A DNA stretch of 64,000 nt from Curvibacter sp. (GTDB lineage: Bacteria > Pseudomonadota > Gammaproteobacteria > Burkholderiales > Burkholderiaceae_C): contig REAW01000018.1 of NCBI GenBank assembly GCA_004293725.1, forward strand, positions 17,189 to 81,188. Direction: 5' to 3'. The position numbers and the translations under genes are program-made. Shown piece by piece: positions 48,124-56,041 of the stretch (the first letter of the stretch is position 1; the number at the start of each line of letters is the position of its first letter). Under the pieces are notes generated by a model. It did no database searches. It was not told the origin of the DNA and worked only from the letters and a program-made list of their open reading frames with translations.

Positions 48124-49212
48124 TTAGTGCGTGTTAACCTGATCGGCCGACTTCTCAGACACACCGGCCGACGCAAAACTCGCCATGTCACGCAGGATGG
48201 TGCAGGCCGACTGCAGCAGCGGCCAGGCCAGCGCCGCACCCGAGCCTTCCCCCAAGCGCAGGCCCAAGTCCAGCAGCGCCTGCACACCCAGGTGCTGCAA
48301 CATGAACTCATGACCCCGCTCGCCCGAGCGGTGCGCAAACACGCAGCGTTGCAACACCAGCGGCTGCAGCGCATGTGCCACCACCACCGCGCTGGTGGCT
48401 ATAAAACCGTCCACCACAATCACACGACGCTCCTGCGCAGCCTGCAACACCGCGCCCACCATGGTGGCAATCTCAAAGCCACCGAATGCTGCCAGCGCAT
48501 CCAGCGGCGCGGTGGCTTTGGCATGCAGCGCCAGCACCTCGCGCAGCACCTCGGTCTTGCGCTGCACTGCAGGCGCATCCAAACCCGTGCCAGCACCGGT
48601 GCACACGCCTATGTCCAGACCTGCCAGACGTGACAACAGCAAGGATGCGGCCGAGGTGTTGCCAATGCCCATTTCACCCAGCAGCAGTGCGTTGCCCGGC
48701 ATGCCCTTCACCAAATCGATGCCGTGCTGCATTGCTTCATCGCGCTGCGCGGGTGTCATGGCAACTTGTACGGACGAATCAGCGGTACCCAACTCAGCCC
48801 CAATGACCTTGCGCACTTGCAAACCGGGGCGCTTGCTCCCCGCAGGCAAGCCGGCCAGAAAATCACGCTTGACGCCGCAGTCCACCACCGTCAGCGCTAT
48901 GCCGTTCTGCTTTGCCAGCACACTTACCGCAGCACCACCGGCCAGAAAGTTCTCCACCATCTGCCAAGTCACATCACTCGGAAAGGCCGAAATACCGCGT
49001 GCGGTGAGCCCATGGTCGGCGGCAAACACCACCATTTGCGGCTGATCCAGCACTGGGGCCGTGCTGCCCAGAATCTGGCCAATCTTCAGCGCCACATCTT
49101 CCAGCCGGCCCAGCGAGCCCAGCGGCTTGGTTTTGTTGTTGAGCGTGTGCTGCAACGCGTCGGTGAGTGCGGCGTCAGAGATGTCGGCGAGGGTGGGCAA
49201 AAAGTTCGTCAT
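48124..49212 (-). CDS. cobT: Nicotinate-nucleotide--dimethylbenzimidazole phosphoribosyltransferase
   Basis: A 362-residue enzyme that makes alpha-ribazole 5'-phosphate from NaMN and DMB for the lower ligand of cobalamin. KPLGSLGRLEDVALKIGQI, VFAADHGLTARGISAFPSDVT, LLGEMGIGNTSAASLLLS and FGGFEIATMVGAVLQAAQ are the family blocks, all intact. It lies between cobQ and cobS in the operon. Start ATG at 49212 (MTNFLPTLADISD). Confidence 0.95.
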   Translation of the reverse strand: MTNFLPTLADISDAALTDALQHTLNNKTKPLGSLGRLEDVALKIGQILGSTAPVLDQPQMVVFAADHGLTARGISAFPSDVTWQMVENFLAGGAAVSVLAKQNGIALTVVDCGVKRDFLAGLPAGSKRPGLQVRKVIGAELGTADSSVQVAMTPAQRDEAMQHGIDLVKGMPGNALLLGEMGIGNTSAASLLLSRLAGLDIGVCTGAGTGLDAPAVQRKTEVLREVLALHAKATAPLDALAAFGGFEIATMVGAVLQAAQERRVIVVDGFIATSAVVVAHALQPLVLQRCVFAHRSGERGHEFMLQHLGVQALLDLGLRLGEGSGAALAWPLLQSACTILRDMASFASAGVSEKSADQVNTH

Positions 49213-49230
49213 GGCAATTACTTTGAAAAA

Positions 49231-50814
49231 TCAGTTCAACAAGTCCTGCAGTACACCTTCCGAAAAGTGCGCTGCGATGTAGTCCGCCAGCCCGTCAAAC
49301 ACGGTTTCCAGCGTGGGTACGGTGCCGCCCAGTTGCGCGCTAAACAGCGCTTGCAACACGGCGGCGTCTTCAAATATGCCATGCAGGTACAGGCCCAGCA
49401 CATTGCCGCGCGCGTTGCACCAGCCCAGACCATCGGGCAGGACGGTATGGGCCAGGTCGCCTGCAGCAGCCATGGCGGCATGCTGGGCGGTTTGGCCGTG
49501 GTGAATCTCATAGCCCGACACCGCAACGCCCGCGAGGGGATTCCACGGCGACGGTGCACCCGGGCCCACGCTGTTGGGGCCCAGGCCGGGGGCCGATTTC
49601 TGCGCGTTTGGCAGTATGAGGTCCCCGGCCTGGGCCCCAGCGGCGTGCGACTGAAAATCGGCGACAAACGAAGTACTTGTGTGCCGCACCGTCTTGTCTT
49701 GCGCAAACACTGTCACCAGCGGCAGCAAGCCCAAGCCCGGTGCATTCCCATCAATCCCATGCGGATCAATCAGCGCCTCGCCCAGCATCTGCAACCCGCC
49801 GCACACGCCTAGCACTGCCCCGCCCTGCTCCGCATGTCGCGCAATCGCCGCATCCAGTCCCTGCGCGCGCAGCCAGGCCAAGTCTCCACTGGTGTGCTTG
49901 GAGCCCGGCAAGATGATCCAATCCGAAGGCTTGAGACCTGCCAGTTCAGACGGGCTGCGCACCCACTGCAACCTTAAACCCGGAATGTTCTTGAGCGGCT
50001 GGAACTCGTCCAGATTACTGATACGCGGATAGGCCACCACCGCCACGGTCAGGTTCACCACCCCCTTGGCCACACTGCGGTCGTCAAACACGCCGTCTTC
50101 CTCGGGCAGCCCGTGCTGCCACCACATCGGCAAGGTGGCCACGGTGGGAATTCCGGTCAGGTCTTGCAACATCTGCGGTGCGGGCGCCAACAACGTGGCA
50201 TCGCCGCGAAACTTGTTGAGTACAAAACCCTTGATCAACCGCCGCTCGTCCTCAGGTAGCAAGGCCCAGGTGCCATACAAATGGGCAAATGCGCCACCGC
50301 GGTCGATGTCCGTCACCAGCAGGCAAGCGGCTTCGCAGTGCTTGGCAACCCGCATGTTCACAATGTCGCTGTTGGACAAATTGATCTCGGCGGGCGAACC
50401 GGCGCCTTCGATCACCACCACATCGTTTTCAGCACGCAACGCATCCAGGGCCGCGGCAATCTGCGGCCAGACCTTGAGACTTCGCCCGCGCCAGGGCATG
50501 GCACTCAGCTCCGCACTCACCTGCCCCATCAGCACCACCTGGCTTTGCGTGTCACGCTCAGGCTTCAGCAGCAACGGGTTCATGCGCACATCCGGCACGG
50601 CGTTGGCGGCCAGCGCCTGGAAGTATTGGGCAGAGCCAATTTCTCCTTGGCCGTTTTCAATGGCAACGACGCGCGCGTTATTGCTCATGTTTTGCGCCTT
50701 GAACGGGGCCACTTTCAGCCCTTGGCGCGCGTAGTAGCGGCACAGCGCTGTGGTGAGCCAGCTCTTGCCGGCGCCGCTGGTGGTACCCAGCACCATGATG
50801 CACTTCGCAGTCAT
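49231..50814 (-). CDS. cobQ: Cobyric acid synthase
   Basis: A 527-residue glutamine-dependent amidotransferase that amidates four side chains of adenosylcobyrinic a,c-diamide. N-terminal ATPase domain: VLGTTSGAGKSWLTTALCR (P-loop) and VVIEGAGSPAEINL. C-terminal class I glutaminase-type domain: GVCGGLQMLGE with the catalytic Cys, and YEIHHGQT with the His. It is the first cobalamin gene after the toxin-antitoxin pair. Confidence 0.95.
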   Translation of the reverse strand: MTAKCIMVLGTTSGAGKSWLTTALCRYYARQGLKVAPFKAQNMSNNARVVAIENGQGEIGSAQYFQALAANAVPDVRMNPLLLKPERDTQSQVVLMGQVSAELSAMPWRGRSLKVWPQIAAALDALRAENDVVVIEGAGSPAEINLSNSDIVNMRVAKHCEAACLLVTDIDRGGAFAHLYGTWALLPEDERRLIKGFVLNKFRGDATLLAPAPQMLQDLTGIPTVATLPMWWQHGLPEEDGVFDDRSVAKGVVNLTVAVVAYPRISNLDEFQPLKNIPGLRLQWVRSPSELAGLKPSDWIILPGSKHTSGDLAWLRAQGLDAAIARHAEQGGAVLGVCGGLQMLGEALIDPHGIDGNAPGLGLLPLVTVFAQDKTVRHTSTSFVADFQSHAAGAQAGDLILPNAQKSAPGLGPNSVGPGAPSPWNPLAGVAVSGYEIHHGQTAQHAAMAAAGDLAHTVLPDGLGWCNARGNVLGLYLHGIFEDAAVLQALFSAQLGGTVPTLETVFDGLADYIAAHFSEGVLQDLLN

Positions 50815-50903
50815 GCGGTCATTGCACCATTCAGATAGGAGCTGTCTTTTAGTAATTCTGCCAGATGCATATCAGTGTTCTTTGGTGGTCAGTGGCACAA
50901 GGC

Positions 50904-51158
50904 CTATTTCTTTTTGGTTTTGACGATCTCATCACCAGGCAGTGGTGCCACATCCGGTACAGCACTCAAAAACGCATTAAAGTGCTCGCGCTTTCCCAGC
51001 GCAGCCTCTTGCCGCAAGTACTCCAGTGTCTGGAACGAAGCCATTTTTTCCGCCGCCGCACTGGCGATAAATTGGTTCACCGAGATGCCGTCCTTGCGCG
51101 CCAGTGCCTTGATACTTTCATGCACCGAATTAGGCAAACGAATGGTCAATGCAGTCAT
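50904..51158 (-). CDS. Ribbon-helix-helix antitoxin
   Basis: An 84-residue protein starting MTALTIRLPNSVHESIKALA, with KDGISVNQFIASAAAEK, the usual ribbon-helix-helix pattern of antitoxins and Arc/HicB-type repressors. The C-terminus is Lys-rich (VKTKKK), as in many toxin-binding tails. Two in-frame ATGs exist (51164 and 51158). AAAGGAG is 2 bases before the first but 8 before the second, so I take 51158; the first would give an ATGA overlap with the toxin stop. It should autoregulate the pair and neutralise the PIN toxin. Confidence 0.8.
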   Translation of the reverse strand: MTALTIRLPNSVHESIKALARKDGISVNQFIASAAAEKMASFQTLEYLRQEAALGKREHFNAFLSAVPDVAPLPGDEIVKTKKK

Positions 51159-51160
51159 TG

Positions 51161-51592
51161 TCATTGCTCCTTTAAAAGGTTCAAAAAATCGCCAGGGGTC
51201 ATCGCGGTAACGCCCAATTGCTCACTGCGACGAAAGTCTTTGACGTTATGGGTGACGATGTATTGACACCCTGCGGCCACCGCACACTCCAGCACCATGT
51301 CGTCGTCTGGATCTTTCAAAAACGGACGCCACAAGAAGTGAATGTCCTGTTGATGCGCTATGGAGGCCAAGTACCTAACAAAGCCCAATGCAGTGCTGGC
51401 ATCCGTGCCAGGCGGCAAATGCTCAGGGCGTGTCAATACAGCTTGCCACTCGGTATACACCGCCACTGACAGACATATCTGAAAATGGGGATGAGGAAGC
51501 GAAGCGATCAATGCAAAGCTGGCACCGTTGCGCGAACGCGCCGCAGCAACTAACAGAGATGTGTCAAAAACGACTTTAATGGTATCGCCCAT
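51161..51592 (-). CDS. PIN-domain toxin
   Basis: A 143-residue PIN-domain ribonuclease-type toxin. VVFDTSLLVAAARSRNG carries the first catalytic Asp, EWQAVLTRPEH the Glu, DPDDDMVLECAVAAGCQYIVTHNVKDF the central and late Asp residues, and MTPGDFLNLL ends the fold. This is the group annotated as putative toxin-antitoxin PIN family. It precedes the ribbon-helix-helix gene with a close overlap, an arrangement opposite to the common antitoxin-first order. The pair sits between the threonine-phosphate decarboxylase and cobQ genes. Confidence 0.88.
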   Translation of the reverse strand: MGDTIKVVFDTSLLVAAARSRNGASFALIASLPHPHFQICLSVAVYTEWQAVLTRPEHLPPGTDASTALGFVRYLASIAHQQDIHFLWRPFLKDPDDDMVLECAVAAGCQYIVTHNVKDFRRSEQLGVTAMTPGDFLNLLKEQ

Positions 51593-51608
51593 ATAACCAT
51601 TATGCCTT

Positions 51609-52586
51609 TTAACGTACCTTTAAAGCAATGCTGAGTGCGTCTTGCGCCACCGGCGACAACACGCCCAGCCGCACCCAGCCCGGCAGGCCAAACGAGGTGG
51701 CGTCGCGCATCTTGATGCCTTTCGCGCGCAGTGCGGTGGACAGGGCTACCGCGCACACCCCACTGGGCGGGCGCGCGCAGAAAAATGGCGTGTCGCTGGC
51801 CTGCACAGTCCAACCAGCACCACGCAGCAGGCTGATTTGGTTCTGCTTCCACTGGCTCAGCGTGTGCAAGCTCTTCTGCAGCCAGGCCTGCGTCTCGGGC
51901 TGCGTCCATGCCATCAGCAAGGCCACGCCATGGGCGCCCAGCACCCACGAAGGCGCCAAAGCCTCCAGTTGCTGCACGGCTGTCTCTGCGCCCAAGGGTG
52001 CGATGGCAAAGGCGGCCCGGACCCCGGTTAAGCCCAGCGCCTTGTTGGGCGAAAAGAGTTGCCAAAGCTGCTGGAGCTGCGGATCCCCCCACGTGGACTG
52101 ACCCGACAAGCGCAGCGGCGCGTAGGCACGGTCGAGCACCACGAGGCCGTGCACAGCTGTGAACGTGGGGTTATGCGCCTGCCCCAGTGGGCTGGACGGC
52201 TCACAGGCCCACACCACATCAGCCTGTGCGCCATCCGCGGCCGCCACCAAACCCCAGGCCTGTGCCGCGTGCGCATAGTCACCGTAAGCGTGCGTGGGAA
52301 GACCCACGGTCCGGGCACCCTGTTGTCGGGCCCAGGCCGTGATGCGAAAAATGAACTCGCTAGCGCTACCAGCCAACACGATGCGCCACGGCGCCACCAT
52401 ATAAAACGCTGCCAGCGCAGCGCGCAGCGCGGTGTAACTGGCATCCGGGTAACGGCTGGCATCAGCGGCCTGCACCGCGGCTAATGCCTGCGGGCATGGG
52501 CCGCAGGCGTTGCTGTTGGTGGAGAAGTCAAACAGCGGTGCACCCTGTGCGTCGGGCCCGCCGTGAACACGCGTCGTGTGGTTCAT
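51609..52586 (-). CDS. cobD: Threonine-phosphate decarboxylase
   Basis: A 325-residue PLP-dependent class I/II aminotransferase-fold enzyme. It makes (R)-1-amino-2-propanol phosphate for the aminopropanol arm of cobalamin (named CobD in Salmonella, CobC in Pseudomonas). HGGPDAQGAPLFDFSTNSNACGP is the conserved N-terminus, ASRYPDASYTALRAALAAFY and LAGSASEFIFRI follow, and SPNKALGLTGVRAAFAI carries the PLP lysine. It overlaps cbiB by ATGA. It is 17 bases upstream of the toxin gene. Confidence 0.9.
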   Translation of the reverse strand: MNHTTRVHGGPDAQGAPLFDFSTNSNACGPCPQALAAVQAADASRYPDASYTALRAALAAFYMVAPWRIVLAGSASEFIFRITAWARQQGARTVGLPTHAYGDYAHAAQAWGLVAAADGAQADVVWACEPSSPLGQAHNPTFTAVHGLVVLDRAYAPLRLSGQSTWGDPQLQQLWQLFSPNKALGLTGVRAAFAIAPLGAETAVQQLEALAPSWVLGAHGVALLMAWTQPETQAWLQKSLHTLSQWKQNQISLLRGAGWTVQASDTPFFCARPPSGVCAVALSTALRAKGIKMRDATSFGLPGWVRLGVLSPVAQDALSIALKVR

Positions 52587-53560
52587 CGCTCAACTCCAAA
52601 CGCTATCAAAACAATAGCTGATTGCGCAATCAATATAAGCATCAGGACTGCTTTTGATGCATAAACCAAAGCGGCCTCGGTATCGGCTGGCAGCGCCGCA
52701 CGCCCCTGCGGGTTGAGCACATAGACGCCGGGTTTACGCAACGCCACGCCCAAGTTCAGCGCCATGGCGGCCATGGGCCAGCCACTGTTGGGCGACGGGG
52801 TTTGACGGGCTTGGGCCGGTAGGCGTCTTGCCAACGTCCCACCCCGCAGGCCAGCGCAAAGCAACAGCAGCGCAGCCGTGATGCGGGCGGGCACCCAACT
52901 CAACACATCATCTGCCCGCGCGGCCCACTTGCCGGCCCAGGCCCAGTTCTGGCCTTTGTAGAACCCGGGGTAGCCCCACATGGCGTCAGCGGTGTTGGCA
53001 AACCGGTACAGCGCCGCACCGGGCAGGCCCAGTAGAACAAACCAGAATACGGGTGCGACCACCGAATCATTGAGGTTCTCGGCCAGCGTTTCGATGGCAC
53101 TTTCGCGTACCTGCGTGTCGCTCAGCACTGTGACATCGCGGCTTACCAACCAGCGCAGTCGCTCGCGGCCCGCGTCCAGGGACTGAGCCAACGCTGCTTC
53201 CACCGCCCGCACCTCGCTCTGGAGCATGGCCCAGGCCAGCAAGGGCTTGAGCAGCAGGCCCAGGCCCAACCCGGCAGCCCACCAAGGCAGGCCCAGAAGC
53301 ACCGCCTGCAGCATCCAGGCCGCTCCTGAAACCATAGCTCCTCCCGCAATCCACACGAGGGCTGCAAGCCAAAAAGCCTTCAAGTCCCGTGCCTCGGGCT
53401 GTTGCCGCGTATGGCGCTGCACCCAGGCGCCTGCGGTACCCAGGTAGTTACCGATCCACACCACGGGGTGCAAGCGTACAGGGGGCTCGCCCCAGTAGCG
53501 ATCTGCCAAAAGGGCAACCACCAATGCCAACGCGTTGCAGAGCACCCACGTGCTGATCAT
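52583..53560 (-). CDS. cbiB: Adenosylcobinamide-phosphate synthase
   Basis: A 325-residue inner-membrane enzyme that attaches aminopropanol (phosphate) to adenosylcobyric acid. DRYWGEPPVRLHPVVWIGNYL is the conserved N-terminus, SRDVTVLSDTQVRESAIETLAENLNDSVVAPVFWF is the central family signature, and GYPGFYKGQNWAWAGKWAARADDVLSWVPARI the substrate-side loop. Hydrophobic segments are as expected. Two dispersed repeat copies (53327 and 52602) lie inside the gene, the second reading as the C-terminal LMLILIAQSAIVLIAFGVER. Confidence 0.93.
   Translation of the reverse strand: MISTWVLCNALALVVALLADRYWGEPPVRLHPVVWIGNYLGTAGAWVQRHTRQQPEARDLKAFWLAALVWIAGGAMVSGAAWMLQAVLLGLPWWAAGLGLGLLLKPLLAWAMLQSEVRAVEAALAQSLDAGRERLRWLVSRDVTVLSDTQVRESAIETLAENLNDSVVAPVFWFVLLGLPGAALYRFANTADAMWGYPGFYKGQNWAWAGKWAARADDVLSWVPARITAALLLLCAGLRGGTLARRLPAQARQTPSPNSGWPMAAMALNLGVALRKPGVYVLNPQGRAALPADTEAALVYASKAVLMLILIAQSAIVLIAFGVER
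52602..52660. repeat. Dispersed ~55-bp repeat, copy at the 3' end of cbiB
   Basis: GCTATCAAAACAATAGCTGA, TTGCGCAATCAATATAAGC and ACTGCTTTTGATGC give a nearly complete copy. It encodes the last 15-20 residues of CbiB. Confidence 0.6.
53327..53377. repeat. Dispersed repeat, copy inside cbiB
   Basis: GAAACCATAGCTCCTCCCGC, AATCCACACGAGGGC and GCAAGCCAAAAAG align with the other copies. It is read in frame within an early hydrophobic part of CbiB. Confidence 0.5.
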
Positions 53561-53566
53561 GGCGTC

Positions 53567-54136
53567 TTAATCCTCAATTCCACGCTGCGCCGGTATGCCG
53601 GCTTTGAACGCGTGTTTAACCATCTGGATCTCGCTAACCGTGTCCGCCAGCTCGATGATCTCGGGCGGGCATCGGCGCCCGGTCAACACCACGTGCACAT
53701 GGCTGGGCCGTGATTTGAGGGTGTCGAGTACGTCGTCCAGCGGCATCCAGCCGTAAATCAGCGGGTAGGTAATCTCGTCCAGCGTCACCATGAAATAGTC
53801 CCCACCCATGATGGCGGCCTTCGCTTTGGCCCAACCGTCGCGCGCCAACTGGGCACTGCGCTCCAGGTCCTGGCTTTTCCAGCTAAAACCGTCACCAAGG
53901 CCTTCGATGGGAATACCAATTTGCTCGAACATGCGGTGTTCCCCAAAGCGCGCCGTAGGCACTTTCATGAACTGGAAAATCTTGACCTTCTTGCCGCGAC
54001 CATGCGCGCGCAGGGCCAGGCCAAAGGCGGCCGTGCTTTTGCCTTTGCCGTCGCCCGTGTTGACGATGATGATGCCGCGGCGTTCGCCCTCAGCTTTGTC
54101 ATAGGGCTTCTCGGTAGGTGGGGTTTCAATCTGCAT
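53567..54136 (-). CDS. cobO: Cob(I)yrinic acid a,c-diamide adenosyltransferase
   Basis: A 189-residue cytoplasmic adenosyltransferase of the CobA/CobO/BtuR type that moves the adenosyl group from ATP to Co(I) corrinoid. [26 protein letters not shown] is the N-terminal P-loop, [19 protein letters not shown] the following block, and [20 protein letters not shown] the acidic motif. [22 protein letters not shown] then runs to the C-terminus. It follows btuD by 25 bases and precedes cbiB by 6. Confidence 0.94.
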   Translation of the reverse strand: MQIETPPTEKPYDKAEGERRGIIIVNTGDGKGKSTAAFGLALRAHGRGKKVKIFQFMKVPTARFGEHRMFEQIGIPIEGLGDGFSWKSQDLERSAQLARDGWAKAKAAIMGGDYFMVTLDEITYPLIYGWMPLDDVLDTLKSRPSHVHVVLTGRRCPPEIIELADTVSEIQMVKHAFKAGIPAQRGIED

Positions 54137-54161
54137 GCTGTTTTCTCAAAGAGGATTGGGG

Positions 54162-54956
54162 TTATCGCGGCAATGCCACCCACTGCCCTTCAAGGGCGTG
54201 AATGGCAATGCGGCGGTCGAATACGTTGATCAGCGCCTCATGGGTCGCTGCTTCTCCACTGGCGCCTTGGTGGGTCACCTGGCCCTGGGCCATGACCACC
54301 ACCTGGTGGGCATGCAAGGCCATGCTGATCTCGTGCAGCACGCTCACCACCGTGCTGCCCTGCTTGACCAGTGCCTGCACCACGGCCAACCAGTCGGCCT
54401 GGTGCGGTGGGTCGAGATTAGCCAGGGGTTCATCCATCAGCAGCACCCGGGCCTGCACCGCCAGCGCACGGGCCAGCAGCACCCGCTGGCGCTCGCCGCC
54501 GCTCAAGTGGCCGAGCGGGCGGCAACGCCAATCCCAGGCTTGGGTGGCGCGCAGCGCCTGCTCTACTGCCGCGTGGTCCACCGCACTGGGTGGCGCAAGC
54601 CACGCTTGGTGCGGCAGGCGGCCCAGCATGGCCACATCCCACACGGTCAGGTCATCGGCAGAGGTTTCGTTCTGACCCAGCCACGCCAACTGGCGGGCGC
54701 GTTCACGCTGCGGCAGCGTTTGCATTGGCTTTCCAAACAAATGCACCGTGCCGCTGTGGGGCAACACCCCGGCCAGACATCGCAGCAAGGTGGACTTGCC
54801 TGCGCCATTGGGCCCGACGATGCTGGTCCACTGGCCCGCCGCGATACCTAGTGACACGCCGTGCAGCACCTGCTGCTTGGCAATGCCATTTCCAAGGCTG
54901 GCGCTTATGAAGTCTGCGCGGATAGCTATGTTTTCCATAGCATCTTCAACGTTCAT
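54162..54956 (-). CDS. btuD: ABC transporter ATPase for cobalamin uptake
   Basis: A 264-residue ATPase. Walker A is VGPNGAGKSTLLRCLAG, signature is LSGGERQRVLLARALAV, Walker B is VLLMDEPLANLDPPHQ, and the H-loop is in VVSVLHEISMALH. It partners the BtuC permease upstream, with which its ATG at 54956 overlaps as ATGA. The early codons (MENIAIRADFISASLGNGIAK) include a dispersed repeat copy (54901-54943), which may have changed the N-terminus. Confidence 0.92.
   Translation of the reverse strand: MNVEDAMENIAIRADFISASLGNGIAKQQVLHGVSLGIAAGQWTSIVGPNGAGKSTLLRCLAGVLPHSGTVHLFGKPMQTLPQRERARQLAWLGQNETSADDLTVWDVAMLGRLPHQAWLAPPSAVDHAAVEQALRATQAWDWRCRPLGHLSGGERQRVLLARALAVQARVLLMDEPLANLDPPHQADWLAVVQALVKQGSTVVSVLHEISMALHAHQVVVMAQGQVTHQGASGEAATHEALINVFDRRIAIHALEGQWVALPR
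54901..54943. repeat. Dispersed repeat, copy inside the 5' end of btuD
   Basis: GCGCTTATGAAGTCTGCGCG, GATAGCTATG and TTTTCCATAGC match the layout of the other copies. It encodes residues close to the N-terminus of BtuD. Confidence 0.5.
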
Positions 54957-56041
54957 GCGGCACCTCCGCTGTGCCGGCCACCCCGGTGCATCAGCCACAG
55001 CAGGTAGCCGCCGCCCAGTACCGCTGTCAGCACGCCCACCGGCAATTCTTGCGGTGCCAGCAGACCGCGCGCCAAGGTGTCTGCCCCCATGAGCAGCACG
55101 CCGCCCACCAAACTGGAAAGCAGCATCAGGTTCGCGTGGGTGGTTTTCACCAGGGAGCGCACCAGGTGCGGCGCGGCCAGGCCCACAAATGCAATCAGCC
55201 CTGTCTGCGCTACCGCCGTGCCGGTCGCGAGCGCCAGCACGGCCACCAAGGCGGCACGCATGGGCGCCACCGGCAGGCCCAAGCTCAGTGCTGTGGCATC
55301 ACCCAGGCTCAAACCATCGAGCACCCGGGCCAGCAGCCAGGCGGCCAGCACGCAGACCACCCACACACCTGCCATCAGGCTAAACGAAGTCCAGCCCACA
55401 AAGGCAGTGGAACCCAGCATGAAGGCCTGCATGGCCTGCAACGAGTCGGGGGTAAAGAGCAACACCAGATGCGTGGTGGCGCCCAGTACCACCCCCACCA
55501 CCACACCCGCCAGCAGCAGACGCAGCGTGTGGCCCACACCGCGGCTAAGCATTAGGGTCAGCAGCACTGCCACCACAGCCCCCACAAAAGCAGCCCCGGT
55601 CAAACCGATGCGCACCCACACGCTGCTGGAAAACACGCTGACCGCCACCGCGCCATTCATCATGCTGTCGGTACTGCCACCACCCAACATGCCGGCACCC
55701 CCGCCCAGCGCTGCCAAGGCCAGCGCCACACCCAGCGATGCCCCCGAGGCGCTGCCCAGGAGGTAAGGGTCTGCCAGCGGGTTGCGAAACAGCCCTTGCG
55801 CCACAGCGCCCGCGAGTCCCAGCAGCGCGCCGGCCGCCCAAGCGCCCGCAGTGCGCGGCAGGCGTATCTGCCAGACGATTTGCTGCGCCATGGCCGTCTG
55901 GCCAGGGTCTTGCTCGGGGTTCAGCAAAGGCGTCAGCAGGTTCTCAAAACCGGTGCTGCCCACACACACGCCCACAGCCAGCAGCGCCATGGCGGCAAGC
56001 ACCCCCGCCAGAGCCAACCCACGGACCAAGGAGGTGTTCAA
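54953..56041 (-). CDS. btuC: Cobalamin ABC transporter permease
   Basis: A 362-residue FecCD/BtuC-type permease with about ten hydrophobic segments. IRLPRTAGAWAAGALLGLAGAVAQGLFRNPLADPYLLGSASGASLG is the hallmark N-terminal block, and GLIAFVGLAAPHLVRSLVKTTH is the conserved coupling-helix region. I start at a TTG (56039-56041) that overlaps the btuF stop as TTGA and has GGAGG six bases upstream. A longer in-frame extension would lie wholly inside btuF and does not look like membrane protein. Confidence 0.9.
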   Translation of the reverse strand: MNTSLVRGLALAGVLAAMALLAVGVCVGSTGFENLLTPLLNPEQDPGQTAMAQQIVWQIRLPRTAGAWAAGALLGLAGAVAQGLFRNPLADPYLLGSASGASLGVALALAALGGGAGMLGGGSTDSMMNGAVAVSVFSSSVWVRIGLTGAAFVGAVVAVLLTLMLSRGVGHTLRLLLAGVVVGVVLGATTHLVLLFTPDSLQAMQAFMLGSTAFVGWTSFSLMAGVWVVCVLAAWLLARVLDGLSLGDATALSLGLPVAPMRAALVAVLALATGTAVAQTGLIAFVGLAAPHLVRSLVKTTHANLMLLSSLVGGVLLMGADTLARGLLAPQELPVGVLTAVLGGGYLLWLMHRGGRHSGGAA

